From Pseudophaeobacter sp. (lineage in GTDB: Bacteria; Pseudomonadota; Alphaproteobacteria; Rhodobacterales; Rhodobacteraceae), in the NCBI GenBank assembly GCA_027019165.1, contig JALUXC010000012.1, forward strand, positions 779,753 to 843,752: 64,000 nt of DNA. The letters are read 5' to 3'. Below, one piece after another: positions 55,964 to 64,000 of the stretch. A program made the translations under genes and the position numbers. The notes beneath the pieces were generated by a model, which worked only from the letters and a program-made list of their open reading frames with translations, searched no databases and had not been told where the DNA came from. The stretch's first letter is position 1. Every line of letters begins with the position of its first letter.

Positions 55964-56542
55964 TCAGGAGAGGGACGGCAGGCAGTATTCACTGCGCAAG
56001 CGCATCAATCCACCCGCGAACTCCTGCCCTTGCTTAGGGCCGGTAACGTTCTCCATCACGACCATGAAATCCTCGGCTTCTGTGAAGAAGTAGTCAACGA
56101 CGCCTTCTCTCCCCGAGCGCCTGACGGGATTCTTGGGCTCTCTGTAAGCAGGTACCTCATGGGGAGCTTTGTAAGGCGGGATAGCTTCGAAAACCACGAT
56201 GGCCATGGCGGGGTTGACGGAGGTGCCCTCGATAAAGAGACTCCCGCCAGCCTCACGAGAAATTGCTACCTTCACAAGCCCCAAGTCGAACTCAAACAAG
56301 GTGTGCAATACCCAGCCAAAGTCCTGATAAGGCTTATGGGCAAAGGTCGTGACCATGCAGCCATCAATCTCTACGCCCGTGCGGCGATTGTCGGATGCCG
56401 AGGTCCCGGCGGCAATGATCCGCGCCACCAGCTCTTCACGGGAAAGGTCAGCCGTTTCGATATCCACCTCTGATGCCTCTACAGGCTGCGGCAAGGTAAG
56501 ACAGAGGAGACCAAGGAAGAACAGCTGTTGGAAAAAACGCAT
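55964..56542 (-). CDS. Exported protein of unknown function
   Basis: 192 residues. The signal peptide is MRFFQQLFFLGLLCLTLPQPVEA (cleavage near 23). The mature part has two cysteines (GCMVTTFAH and EYCLPSL at the end), a DFGWVLHTLFEFDLGLVKV strand-rich block, and an acidic FFTEAEDFMVVMEN. I do not recognise the family. ATG at 56542 is chosen because the signal peptide starts there and AGAGG precedes it. It is a single gene convergent with rplI. Confidence 0.7.
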   Translation of the reverse strand: MRFFQQLFFLGLLCLTLPQPVEASEVDIETADLSREELVARIIAAGTSASDNRRTGVEIDGCMVTTFAHKPYQDFGWVLHTLFEFDLGLVKVAISREAGGSLFIEGTSVNPAMAIVVFEAIPPYKAPHEVPAYREPKNPVRRSGREGVVDYFFTEAEDFMVVMENVTGPKQGQEFAGGLMRLRSEYCLPSLS

Positions 56543-56727
56543 CGAAAGGCCTCTAAACAATATTCGCAGCGAAGATAGCCTAAGCCCTCGCAAGATCAAT
56601 GCACCCTCCCCAAAGGTCAGGCACAATCCTGCCATGACGCAAGTCCCACACTCTTCCCACTGGCGTGATACTGCTTCACCACCTAACCTTTGAAGAACGG
56701 ATGCGCGTTAGACCAAAAAGGAAGTTT

Positions 56728-57093
56728 ATGATGATGGTTCGCTCTTTTGCCGTAGTCGGCCTTTGCGCCGCCGCCCTCGCGGGCTGCGATACTCCACCGG
56801 TTGATGCCCCGCTGTCCCTGGCAGGCACGCCCGGCCCCACCTATCAGGCAGATCTCGCCCAGTGTCAGGCAGAGGCTCAGCAGATCGGTCAGGGTCATAT
56901 TGGAAAGACCGCCGCGTTGGGCGGTGCAGGCGGGGCGCTGGTTGGCGCCACGGAAAACAGCGACAAGGCACTGGCGGGGGCCATTGTCGGCGCCATGGCA
57001 GGCGCAGCTGTTGGCGATATTCAGATCAAGCAAGCGCAGCGAAACTACGTTGTGCGCTGCATGCAAAACCGAGGTCACCCGGTGCGCGGCTAA
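56728..57093 (+). CDS. Glycine-zipper lipoprotein, paralogue A
   Basis: 121 residues. Lipoprotein signal with lipobox LAGC at 17-20 (Cys20). A central Gly/Ala-rich zipper (GGAGGALVGA and ALAGAIVGAMAGAAVGD) suggests membrane insertion or oligomerisation. A conserved ending is RCMQNRGHPVRG, and a Cys also occurs in QCQAEAQ. The same layout and ending occur in the protein encoded at 58029-58397. ATG at 56728 is chosen because AAGGA lies 5-6 nt before it. Its stop overlaps the convergent XRE gene by 4 bp. Confidence 0.8.
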   Translation: MMMVRSFAVVGLCAAALAGCDTPPVDAPLSLAGTPGPTYQADLAQCQAEAQQIGQGHIGKTAALGGAGGALVGATENSDKALAGAIVGAMAGAAVGDIQIKQAQRNYVVRCMQNRGHPVRG

Positions 57094-57317
57094 TCTGCAC
57101 CCTCTGCTGTGTCATCCGGGCGGTACTCAAGAATATCGCCCGGCTGACAGTCCAAGTACCGGCAGATCGCCTCAAGAGTTGCAAACCGAACCCCCTTTAC
57201 CTTTCCCGACTTCAGCAATGAGAGATTGGCCTCGGTGATGCCGATCTCGGCGGCCAGCGCCCTGGACGTCACCTTGCGCCGGACCAGCATCAGATCCAGA
57301 TTCACTACGATCGGCAC
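57090..57317 (-). CDS. XRE-family DNA-binding protein (YozG-like)
   Basis: 75 residues, essentially one helix-turn-helix: RALAAEIGITEANLSLLKSGK with recognition helix ANLSLLKSG, then LEAICRYLDCQPGDILEY. This is the short Cro/C1-type regulator usually paired with DUF2975 membrane proteins. It starts 11 bp after the DUF2975 stop, so both form one operon. It overlaps the 3' end of the lipoprotein gene by 4 bp on the opposite strand. Confidence 0.9.
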   Translation of the reverse strand: MPIVVNLDLMLVRRKVTSRALAAEIGITEANLSLLKSGKVKGVRFATLEAICRYLDCQPGDILEYRPDDTAEGAD

Positions 57318-57328
57318 GCGGCGCCTCC

Positions 57329-57907
57329 CTACAGAAACTGTTTGTTTTCGTCCTCAATCTCGGCAGCGTGTACCAACACATCCGCGAGGGCCACCATTAC
57401 CGCAGCCAGCACCAGAAACACTGTTTCGATCTCGAACGGCAGCCAGGAAATATCCATCTGGTCCAGAGGGATGCGCCCTGCTGCCATGGTGATCGGAACC
57501 ACGTTCATAAAGGCATAAAGGCCCAGCCACATCATCGCCAGCCCCATCCCGCTGCGCCGCAACCCTGCCGCAAGTTCGCGGAACATGAGCGCCTTGCCCT
57601 GCCGCAGCAACAAATGTGCCTGCCAAAAGGTCAGCAGGATGCCCGACAGGAAAACAAATGCAAAAACAAGGGCCAAGGCCATTCCCAGCGGCGCAGGCGC
57701 AAAGGGCTGAGGATCAAAGTCAGCCAAATCCCAGATCTCTGAATACTCTCCAAGCGCGGTCATGACAATGACCGTGGCGACATAGACGCTCATCAAAGAA
57801 CCTGTAACCACCATCAAGAGCCGAGCAATCAACGCCATTCCAGTCCACCTCAGTTGCATACCTAGGTGATGGCAGCCTCCCCGTAAAAGGGCAAGAATTT
57901 TCTGCAT
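57329..57907 (-). CDS. DUF2975 family membrane protein (YoaS-like)
   Basis: 192 residues with four predicted transmembrane helices (about 25-50, 72-95, 115-140 and 160-182), including a LALVFAFVFLSGILLTFWQ helix. This matches the DUF2975 family. Such proteins are typically encoded directly before a YozG-like XRE regulator, as here. Its role is unknown, and a regulator-membrane sensor pair is a reasonable guess. The gene pair lies between two paralogous lipoprotein genes. Confidence 0.85.
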   Translation of the reverse strand: MQKILALLRGGCHHLGMQLRWTGMALIARLLMVVTGSLMSVYVATVIVMTALGEYSEIWDLADFDPQPFAPAPLGMALALVFAFVFLSGILLTFWQAHLLLRQGKALMFRELAAGLRRSGMGLAMMWLGLYAFMNVVPITMAAGRIPLDQMDISWLPFEIETVFLVLAAVMVALADVLVHAAEIEDENKQFL

Positions 57908-58028
57908 CTCGACATCTACTTATCGTTTTACAGAAATTTTTTGTTGCGCAGGAAAAATCGCCACCTATGTTGCGCCACGTATCGGGCCCTCTTGGTGCGG
58001 ACCCGTCTGATTCTGAAAAGGACATAAT

Positions 58029-58397
58029 ATGACAACCAAGATTATGCTCACCTGCACTGCCATGCTGATTGGTCTGGCCGTCTCCGCCTGTGACCTTGCG
58101 CCCTCTGCAAAGCCATTGCGCCTGAGCGGTCCGGTAGGAGCGACCTTCTCGCAGGACGAGGCCGAGTGCCGCAACATTGCACAACAGTACGACCAGACTC
58201 TCTCTTCAGGCGGAGCAATCGCAGGGGCATTGATCGGCGCGGCAGTCGGGGCAGGAGAATCACACGAAGAAGCCTTGGCAGGCGCTGCGATCGGAGGCCT
58301 TGTAGGGGCTGCAGAAGGCACGCTCGACAAGGAAGAAAGCCAGCGTGATATGATCATTCGCTGCATGCAGAATCGTGGACACCCGGTGATCGGATAG
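58029..58397 (+). CDS. Glycine-zipper lipoprotein, paralogue B
   Basis: 122 residues. Lipobox VSAC gives Cys21. The gly-zipper region is GGAIAGALIGAAVGAG with ALAGAAIGGLVGAAEG. The ending RCMQNRGHPVIG is nearly identical to that of the paralogue at 56728-57093, as is the pair of cysteines (ECRNIAQ and IRCMQ). Upstream GAAAAGGA is spaced 9 nt from the ATG. Together they look like a duplicated lipoprotein family on either side of a regulator pair. Confidence 0.8.
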   Translation: MTTKIMLTCTAMLIGLAVSACDLAPSAKPLRLSGPVGATFSQDEAECRNIAQQYDQTLSSGGAIAGALIGAAVGAGESHEEALAGAAIGGLVGAAEGTLDKEESQRDMIIRCMQNRGHPVIG

Positions 58398-58799
58398 TCC
58401 GACGCCAATCCGTTTGCCGGAGTGGATGAAATCGGCACCGGAAAGAACCATCTCATCTGAGACATAGATGGGGCCGCGAAATGTGGGAAACAGGCGCGGC
58501 CCCTACTGCTCTGGCTCTGGACCGAACCACAGGCGAAAGCGGAGCGGCCCTTCTGAGGGATTGGTGCCTCAATATGCAATCGTTTTCGCATTTCGCTCGA
58601 ATGTGAACAAATCGTTAGAAATTAGAATTGTAGGCACTTTCTCCAATCCCCCGCCCTTGCCTGCCTCAATAGGAAAAGTTCCGCCGACAACAGGACGTCT
58701 TTTGCCGATGGCATTGATCTCTGGCAGTTGCGGATTGAGGCCCTTTACCAGCCCCCCTATCCTGCTCCTCGAACTTGATCCACCAAGGAGCCCTCCTCC
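58398..58799. other. Gap between lipoprotein B and the transglycosylase gene
   Basis: 402 bases without a gene. A 9-bp stem GGGGCCGCG/CGCGGCCCC (58470-58478 with 58495-58503, loop of 16) lies 73 bp after the lipoprotein stop and may end its transcript, though no T-run follows. Promoter elements of the next gene are not clear. Confidence 0.35.
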
Positions 58800-59264
58800 A
58801 TGCAGAGGCGCGAGATTCTATTGTATTCCGGCGGTGCCCTGTTGATGGCTGGATGCAGCCAGCCGACATCTGCCGTGACCCGCTATTCGCCGCCCCTTTA
58901 TCCAAACGAAACACCGGAATTGCGCGAAAAGATCAACCACTGGGCGGATCACTATGAGGTTCCCCGCTCATTGGTTCATAGACTGGCGATCCGTGAGAGC
59001 ACGCACCGGCCTGAGGCCATCAACCGCCCCTACTATGGTCTGTTGCAGATCCTGCCTGCCACGGCGCGCTCCATGGGGTTCAAAGGCAAACCGCGTGATC
59101 TTCTGGATGCGGACACCAATCTGAAATTCGCCGTGAAATATCTGCGCGGTGCCTGGCTGCTGTCAGATGGCAACGAAGCGACTGCGGTCAAGCATTACTC
59201 GCGTGGATACTACTTCGAGGCCAAGCGGCGCGGGATGCTCAAGGAGACGGGCCTGAGGCCCTGA
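58800..59264 (+). CDS. Lytic transglycosylase lipoprotein (SLT domain)
   Basis: 154 residues. The signal MQRREILLYSGGALLMAGC has the lipobox Cys19 and an RR pair that could route it through Tat. The SLT domain contains AIRESTHRPEAIN (catalytic Glu) and YYGLLQILPATARSMGF, with ATAVKHYSRGYY near the end. It should cleave peptidoglycan from an inner or outer membrane anchor. The length is short for the family, a minimal single domain. AAGGAG lies about 11 nt before the ATG. Confidence 0.9.
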   Translation: MQRREILLYSGGALLMAGCSQPTSAVTRYSPPLYPNETPELREKINHWADHYEVPRSLVHRLAIRESTHRPEAINRPYYGLLQILPATARSMGFKGKPRDLLDADTNLKFAVKYLRGAWLLSDGNEATAVKHYSRGYYFEAKRRGMLKETGLRP

Positions 59265-59283
59265 ACGCCCCCCACCCAAGCGC

Positions 59284-59312
59284 AAAAAAGGCCGCTCTTT
59301 CGAGCGGCCTTT
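59284..59312. terminator. Bidirectional terminator between the SLT gene and tig
   Basis: An 11-bp stem AAAGGCCGCTC/GAGCGGCCTTT with loop TTTC, preceded by A residues that give a T-run for the minus strand. It lies between the convergent SLT and tig genes. Confidence 0.85.
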
Positions 59313-59334
59313 ACTGTGTCAGGGGAGGACAGAC

Positions 59335-60666
59335 TTATTCGTCGTCCAGCGCCTCAACGGCCTTTTGCAGGTCATCTTTGGAGACTTCTTTTTCGGTCAC
59401 GCTGGCCTGCTCAAAGACGTGGTCAATGACCTTGTCTTCAAAGATCGGCGCACGCAGTTGCTGCTGCATCTGGGCGTTTTGCTGGATGAACTCAAAGAAC
59501 TGACGCTCCTGGCCCGGGTACTGTCGGGCCTGTGCCATGATGGCTTGGGTCATTTCAGCGTCGGACACCTGAACTTCGGCTTTTTCACCAAGGTTGGCGA
59601 GCAGCAGACCCAGGCGCACGCGGCGCTCGGCCAGCTTGGTGTGCTCCTCGGTGGTTTCGATCTCACCGTGGTTGTGGTCGTGCACTTCGGGGTTATCCTC
59701 GTGCCACAGCTGGTGCGCGATGTCCTTGGCTTCGGCTTCGACCAGCGACGGCGGCAGGTCAAAGGAAACCAGCTCGTCCAGCTTGTCGAGGGTCGCCCGC
59801 TTCATCACCGCGCGGGCTGCACCGGCGTATTCGGCCTCCAGACGCTCACGGATCTGGCCTTTGAGGGCGTCCAGATCTTCGGCGCCGAATTTCTTGGCCA
59901 GCTCGTCATCAATCTCGGCCGCTTTCGGCGCCTTGACCTCTTTGACAGTGCAGGAGAAGACGGCTTCTTTGCCGGCCAGGTTTTCGGCCTGATAGTCTTC
60001 GGGGAAGGTGACGTTCACGTCTTTTTCTTCACCGGCCTTCACGCCAACCAGCTGCTCTTCAAAGCCGGGGATAAAGGAGTTGGACCCCAGAACCAGCGGA
60101 TAGTCTTCGGCCGAACCGCCGTCAAAGGCTTCGCCGTCCACTTTGCCGACGAAATCGATGACAACCTGATCACCATCCTCGGAAGCCGCGCCTTCGTCAC
60201 GCGCTTCAAAATCCTTGGCGGTTTCCGCAAGGTTGTTCAGCGCTTCGTCAACGGCTTCGTCTTCGGCTTTGACGACCAGTTTCTCAACGGAGATGACGGA
60301 CAGATCCACTTCGGGGATTTCGGGCAGCGCCTCGTAGGACATCTCGACGTTGACATCGTCGCCCTCTTTCCAGTCTTCATTCGTCATCTTCACTTCGGGC
60401 TGCAGAGCCGGACGATCGCCGCTGTCTTCGAAGTGCTTGTTCATGGCACCATCGATGGTTTCCTGCATGACTTCGCCCAGCATGCGCTCACCGAACTGTT
60501 TGCGCAGCAGCGCCATCGGGACTTTGCCCTTGCGGAAGCCCTTCATTTCGATTTCGGGCTGCGCCTCGACCAGCTTTTCCTGAACCTTCTCGTCCAGCTC
60601 GGCAGCTGTGACAGTGATAGCGTAGCCGCGTTTCAGACCTTCGTTCAGCGTCTCGGTGACTTGCAT
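59335..60666 (-). CDS. tig: Trigger factor (ribosome-associated chaperone)
   Basis: 443 residues. Ribosome-binding domain with [17 protein letters not shown] (the ribosome-docking signature), an FKBP-like domain (about 150-235, [20 protein letters not shown]), and a long helical C-terminal domain rich in QAQMQ. It holds nascent chains at the tunnel exit. ATG at 60666 ([10 protein letters not shown]) is chosen by comparison with the family; earlier in-frame starts do not fit. Confidence 0.97.
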   Translation of the reverse strand: MQVTETLNEGLKRGYAITVTAAELDEKVQEKLVEAQPEIEMKGFRKGKVPMALLRKQFGERMLGEVMQETIDGAMNKHFEDSGDRPALQPEVKMTNEDWKEGDDVNVEMSYEALPEIPEVDLSVISVEKLVVKAEDEAVDEALNNLAETAKDFEARDEGAASEDGDQVVIDFVGKVDGEAFDGGSAEDYPLVLGSNSFIPGFEEQLVGVKAGEEKDVNVTFPEDYQAENLAGKEAVFSCTVKEVKAPKAAEIDDELAKKFGAEDLDALKGQIRERLEAEYAGAARAVMKRATLDKLDELVSFDLPPSLVEAEAKDIAHQLWHEDNPEVHDHNHGEIETTEEHTKLAERRVRLGLLLANLGEKAEVQVSDAEMTQAIMAQARQYPGQERQFFEFIQQNAQMQQQLRAPIFEDKVIDHVFEQASVTEKEVSKDDLQKAVEALDDE

Positions 60667-60829
60667 CCTATACCCCATAGAGATTCGGGGCGCGCGCACA
60701 GGCTCCGCCCCCAGACAATTTGAGGCCTTCTATTTGCCCGGGGCCTTAGGTGCAAGGGGCATTGCCAGCTTCACGGCCACATTGGGCGGGTTTTCTGTCT
60801 GTTTTCGCACCGTCACAAAGCCCTGCATA

Positions 60830-60865
60830 GAAAAACACGCCCCGAAAACGGGGCGTGCCTTTTGG
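60830..60865 (-). terminator. Intrinsic terminator after the porin gene
   Basis: A 9-bp stem CACGCCCCG/CGGGGCGTG with loop AAAA is flanked by AAAAA, which gives TTTTT on the minus strand. It lies 30 bp past the porin stop. Confidence 0.85.
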
Positions 60866-60886
60866 TCTCTTATGCCGTGATGCGGC

Positions 60887-62001
60887 TTAGAATTTCCAGC
60901 GTGCACCGGCCAGGATCACGTTGCTGTCCTGGTACTGGGTCGCGGAGGTGTCCGCGTAGGAGTAATCACGGTAGGCCAGATATGCCTCGACGTTGAATTT
61001 GTCGATTTTCTGAACGGCGGCAACGCCCCAGGATTCGGCCGAGTCGCCGGTGCTGACCATGTCAGAACCGTCATAGTAGTCGATCGAGAAAGAGGTCTTG
61101 CCCGCAGCGATCAGATCGGCGCTATAGCCAAGCTTGGCATAGGCATAGCTGCCCGCGATGTCACGCTCACCAGCGGCAACCGACAGCGACAGGCCTGTGG
61201 GCTTGTGCGCAACCGAGAACGAACCTGCTACGTCACGCTTGTCAGCTTTGCCGGTCTCTTCGGTCCAGGCAGCGCCCAGAGCCGCATCAACGGCCAGATC
61301 GCCGAACTCGCCGCCATAGCGCACCGCGATGTCATAGGTTTCGCGGTCATTGTTGGTTTTCAGAATGTCGGTACCATAGGAGGCCGAGAAGGTGAAACCG
61401 CCAAAGGTCGGGGTGTCATAACGCACGCGGCCCAGACGCGGACCGTCGTAAGTCGCAAATGCATCGCTCACCGAAACACCGCTCAGAGCGCCTGCGCCAG
61501 TGCGGAAAGCATAGCCACCCGCCGGATCCGCAACGCCAGTGCCTGCGACGACGCCAGTACCGGACGCATCAGCAAAGGCGATGCCGTCCGATGCCATCGA
61601 GCCCTGACCGGCCGAGAACTTACCGTATTTTGCGGTGTCGAACTGGAAATCGACGTGACGGATGTTGGTCCGTGTCCAGCTCAGAGTATCGCCGGTGGAC
61701 GTCTGGCTCACGCCATCGGAGCCGCGCAGACCAAAGGCGGTCTCAAAGCGGAAAGTCAGCGTGTTCTCGCCGTAAGCCTGCTTCAGCCAAAAGCCGATGC
61801 GGGAGTTGGACCCGACGTTGTCCACGGCGCGGTTGTAGGTCTCGGTACCATCATCGTAGTACTGGAAAGATGGGTTGAACTGACCATACCAGCTGAACGA
61901 GCCGCCGGTGCTGTTTTCATAGTCGGGCCCGCGAACGCAGGCGCCGCAAGCGTGGCAGCGACAGAGGCCGCAAGCGCTCGAGATGCAAATTTCGGTGTCA
62001 T
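60887..62001 (-). pseudogene. Outer-membrane porin with a frameshift between signal peptide and mature part
   Basis: The mature frame (about 60887-61930) is a complete porin with beta strands, FSWYGQFNPSFQYYDDG at the start and a C-terminal Phe (LAGARWKF). The signal peptide (MTPKFASRALAASVAATLAAPAFAG, from ATG 62001) is in a different frame. It runs into the mature part at a GGGCCC run near 61924-61929. One extra base there would join AFAGP to DYENS. The mature frame alone has no good start codon. This is either a real single-base loss, a phase-variable switch or a sequencing error. Confidence 0.8.
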
Positions 62002-62408
62002 TAGGTGTCTCCTGACATTTCCATACGGCACGGCAGCCCCGCCCTTCGCGACTGCACCAGACCTTTAGATAGGTCTGCTGCAATTGCCGCAGCACACTTG
62101 AAATCCTGTTCGCGCTGACAGTTCGGGACCGCCTGAAAAACTGGGCAGATTCTTGCCAATCCCCACCAGTTCAGACCACTCTTAAGTGTTTTCCGATCTC
62201 GTTATATAAAGCAGATCACATAGCGCATGCGTCAGCAGCAAAGCAGCATTGCAAAGGGCGCATTTCTTTCAACGCAAGTTCACACATCCGTCAGCACACA
62301 CGAAAAATTTACATAGGTCGCGACCGCAAAATCGCTCACACTGTCGCGAGGGCACTGCCGTCGAATGTGCCGGAAACCGCCACGGATCGTATTGACATGG
62401 TCGCGTTT
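62002..62408. other. Gap upstream of the porin gene
   Basis: 407 bases without a gene. The sequence near 62200-62215 on the minus strand (GCTTTATATAACGAG) is AT-rich and could be the porin promoter -10 area, which would give a leader of about 200 nt. No terminator for the gene at 62409-62936 was found. Confidence 0.35.
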
Positions 62409-62936
62409 TCAGACACGCTGAGCCTGAGACAAAACCAAAAGCCTGGCCCCCTGCAGAGCCTCCCCGCTTTGCTGGGCCAAACTCGCTTTGCGTGAGATGA
62501 TCTGCTCAAGCTTCGCGATGAACCTTTCCTGAGCTTGTGTGGCGCCTCCAAAGGCGTTGGACAAAGCCATTTGGTCCTGACTGACCTGCAGCAGATCCAG
62601 CTTTCCATTCGGATCGAAGCCAGACACGATATAGCCCTCCCCCGCGAAACGTTCTTGCGCTGCGCAAAGAGACGCCTCTCCGCGTTTCTTGAGAAGGCGA
62701 AGAAACTCGTTGTCCTCAAAATGGACTGCAGCAAGGTCCGACGCCATCTGGTCAATTTCCCGCGGTGAGATCGCGCCAAAATCATATTTGGCAAAGACCG
62801 CCGCGACGGGGTCTTGCTCGCCCATATGATCGGACAGAAACGAAAGAGAGAGCGTGTCTTCACAGATCGACTGGACGCGCCGTACACGCGATTTCGCAAA
62901 GTAGGAAAGGGAAGAGCCGATCTGCGCGACATTCAT
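62409..62936 (-). CDS. Hypothetical protein, unknown function
   Basis: 175 residues from MNVAQIGSSLSYFAKSRVRR. No signal peptide or membrane segment. Helical composition with a middle FDPNGKLDLLQVSQDQMALSNAF that could be a degenerate repeat, and a Gln/Ala-rich end (ISRKASLAQQSGEALQ). The first stretch resembles helical flagellar or secretion-system associated proteins, but the match is too weak to use. ATG at 62936 is the likely start; no strong Shine-Dalgarno is seen. Confidence 0.6.
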   Translation of the reverse strand: MNVAQIGSSLSYFAKSRVRRVQSICEDTLSLSFLSDHMGEQDPVAAVFAKYDFGAISPREIDQMASDLAAVHFEDNEFLRLLKKRGEASLCAAQERFAGEGYIVSGFDPNGKLDLLQVSQDQMALSNAFGGATQAQERFIAKLEQIISRKASLAQQSGEALQGARLLVLSQAQRV

Positions 62937-63439
62937 GGTAAAAACTTTCTGTTTTTGGAGGGTCCAGTTTGACCGGATTCGGTAAACAGAGGCTGAATTC
63001 AAAAGGCGGAACCGCGTGCTTTCGCCAAAGCTCCCCGCTTTCGGTGCCTGCAGAGTGGACAACCTGTTTGGGAGCCGGGACAGGATGACAGCCCATCGTT
63101 CAGAGCACCTGCCCCTTGCCGATCAACGTGAAACGCTTTGCCGTTCAGATACCCGCCTCATGAGACGATATTCATTCGGACACAAGGCCACCGCTTGCAT
63201 GGGAAGATATATCAAACGCACGCCCTTGCCACCCTGGCAGAGATGCTTTGCCGAGGGCACGCTTGGAGGTACTGCTTTGCGCCTCGTCCTGCCTGGGCGG
63301 CGCTTCGGGAGCGCCAATTGATCCATGGACAGCCCGCCCGCCTTGGGCAAAGCGTCAGCAGACACAAGGCAGCTCAATCAGGGCATTCTGGCCGCAAACA
63401 AGGCTCCCGGACAATGCACCGCAACGAACAGCCTGGGTT
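62937..63439. other. 503-bp stretch without a clear gene
   Basis: Open frames in either strand here are short and have no ribosome site or recognisable domain. The region is less GC-biased at codon-like positions than the neighbours and holds no clear repeat or hairpin. I see no feature to annotate. Confidence 0.4.
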
Positions 63440-63871
63440 TCACACGCTTCTCTGAGCGGTGCGCGCGCGCGCCTCGGCCAGCCGCGCGCGCGCTTCACGG
63501 GCCCGGTCCTGCAAGCGATTTTCCTGCTCTACCGGCGGCCAGCCGCACAGTACGGTGTAGCCCTCGGCATCCGTGAACCCCCATTGCGCGGCGAGCAACT
63601 GATATGTCTTGACCTCCCAGCCCGAAGCATCAGGGTGAAAGCGCAACCGCCAATTGCCACGGACCCGAACAGGCAGACGCAGGCGACGGATCTGCTCCAT
63701 GGCATCATGACCATTCATGGCCGTTCGAACGCCCTGCATCCGCAGTTTTTTCAGGTGGTCGACCAAACCCGAAGCCGCTTTCAAACGTTGCCCCGCAAAC
63801 AGAACCTCGATTTCCGCATCCGGCCTGACAATACCTTTGACCAACAAATCACCCCGGTTGTTGCGGTTCAT
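63440..63871 (-). CDS. Hypothetical protein, probably real, unknown function
   Basis: 143 residues from ATG 63871 (MNRNNRGDLLVKGIVRPD). Balanced composition, with blocks such as WRLRFHPDASGWEVKTYQLL and WGFTDAEGYTVLCGWPP, and a basic, charged C-terminal helix (REARARLAEARARTAQ). The amino-acid make-up looks like a true protein rather than a shadow frame. An alternative GTG start at 63991 would add 40 residues. I do not recognise a family. It is the last gene before the window edge. Confidence 0.5.
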   Translation of the reverse strand: MNRNNRGDLLVKGIVRPDAEIEVLFAGQRLKAASGLVDHLKKLRMQGVRTAMNGHDAMEQIRRLRLPVRVRGNWRLRFHPDASGWEVKTYQLLAAQWGFTDAEGYTVLCGWPPVEQENRLQDRAREARARLAEARARTAQRSV

Positions 63872-64000
63872 CACGTGTGAACGGCGGAGCAATACTCGGC
63901 CACGGTAGCGACGGCATAGTGTTGTCGCGGGCGGCGTAAAAGTCGTCCACTTTTGCCCTTTCGGATTTCGGGAGGGCTTGGGGATATACACCGTGGACTT

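Noticed and set aside
59365..60723. A 452-codon Phe/Gly/Val-rich frame antisense to tig
   Set aside because: Covers almost exactly the tig gene in mirror frame; composition and lack of homology mark it as a shadow.
63016..63438. Short open frames on both strands in the gap before the last gene
   Set aside because: Composition is not protein-like, starts are weak, and no domain is seen.

Overview
The window looks like chromosome of a marine Rhodobacterales bacterium of the Roseobacter group (Ruegeria/Phaeobacter-like). The evidence is high GC, a complete RcGTA-type gene transfer agent cluster, an E1-beta subunit of pyruvate dehydrogenase with its own lipoyl domain, a fabD-fabG-acpP-fabF-mltG neighbourhood, and an alphaproteobacterial SOS box (GTTC-N7-GTTC type) in front of uvrA. 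No IS element, CRISPR array, rRNA or tRNA gene was recognised.

Layout. 1-2.1 kb: end of a valine-catabolism cluster (acyl-CoA dehydrogenase, 3-hydroxyisobutyryl-CoA hydrolase, mmsB). 2.1-11.8 kb: a secreted DUF2807 protein, a YgaP-like membrane protein, a uvrA-patatin operon behind an SOS box, an MFS transporter, a secreted VWA protein with three C-terminal repeats, and lpdA. 12-26 kb: housekeeping and envelope genes (DUF924, MFS, queA, a giant AsmA/YhdP-like protein, bcp, DUF455, M23 peptidase plus bactofilin, two overlapping cyclophilins, pgk, an FtsB-like protein). 26.4-30.1 kb: pdhA-pdhB-pdhC. 30.2-31.0 kb: cysE. 31.2-45.6 kb: the GTA cluster on the minus strand, small terminase to megatron protein plus one small trailing gene, every frame intact. 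45.9-51.9 kb: fatty acid synthesis genes with mltG and a divergent HisA paralogue. 52-54.3 kb: a cytochrome b561-YceI fusion and a stand-alone YceI protein. 54.6-55.9 kb: rpsF-rpsR-rplI. 56-59.3 kb: small envelope proteins, including two paralogous lipoproteins flanking an XRE/DUF2975 pair, and a transglycosylase lipoprotein. 59.3-64 kb: tig, a porin gene broken by a frameshift at its signal peptide, and two unrecognised genes.

How the genes work together. lpdA (E3) and the pdhABC operon (E1/E2) are 14.5 kb apart but carry the same inverted repeat, TAGTTTA-N4-TAAACTA, at nearly the same distance from their start codons, which suggests one regulator for the complex. uvrA and the patatin gene are 5 bp apart and probably share the SOS promoter. 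The GTA genes overlap by a few bases and look like one long transcript. Two copies of a GC-rich repeat with conserved boxes and a variable hairpin (about 19.9 and 31.15 kb) look like a dispersed REP-like element.

Limits: all assignments are by reading motifs and translations. No database search, folding program or codon statistics was run. Start codons were adjusted by eye from Shine-Dalgarno spacing and family length.
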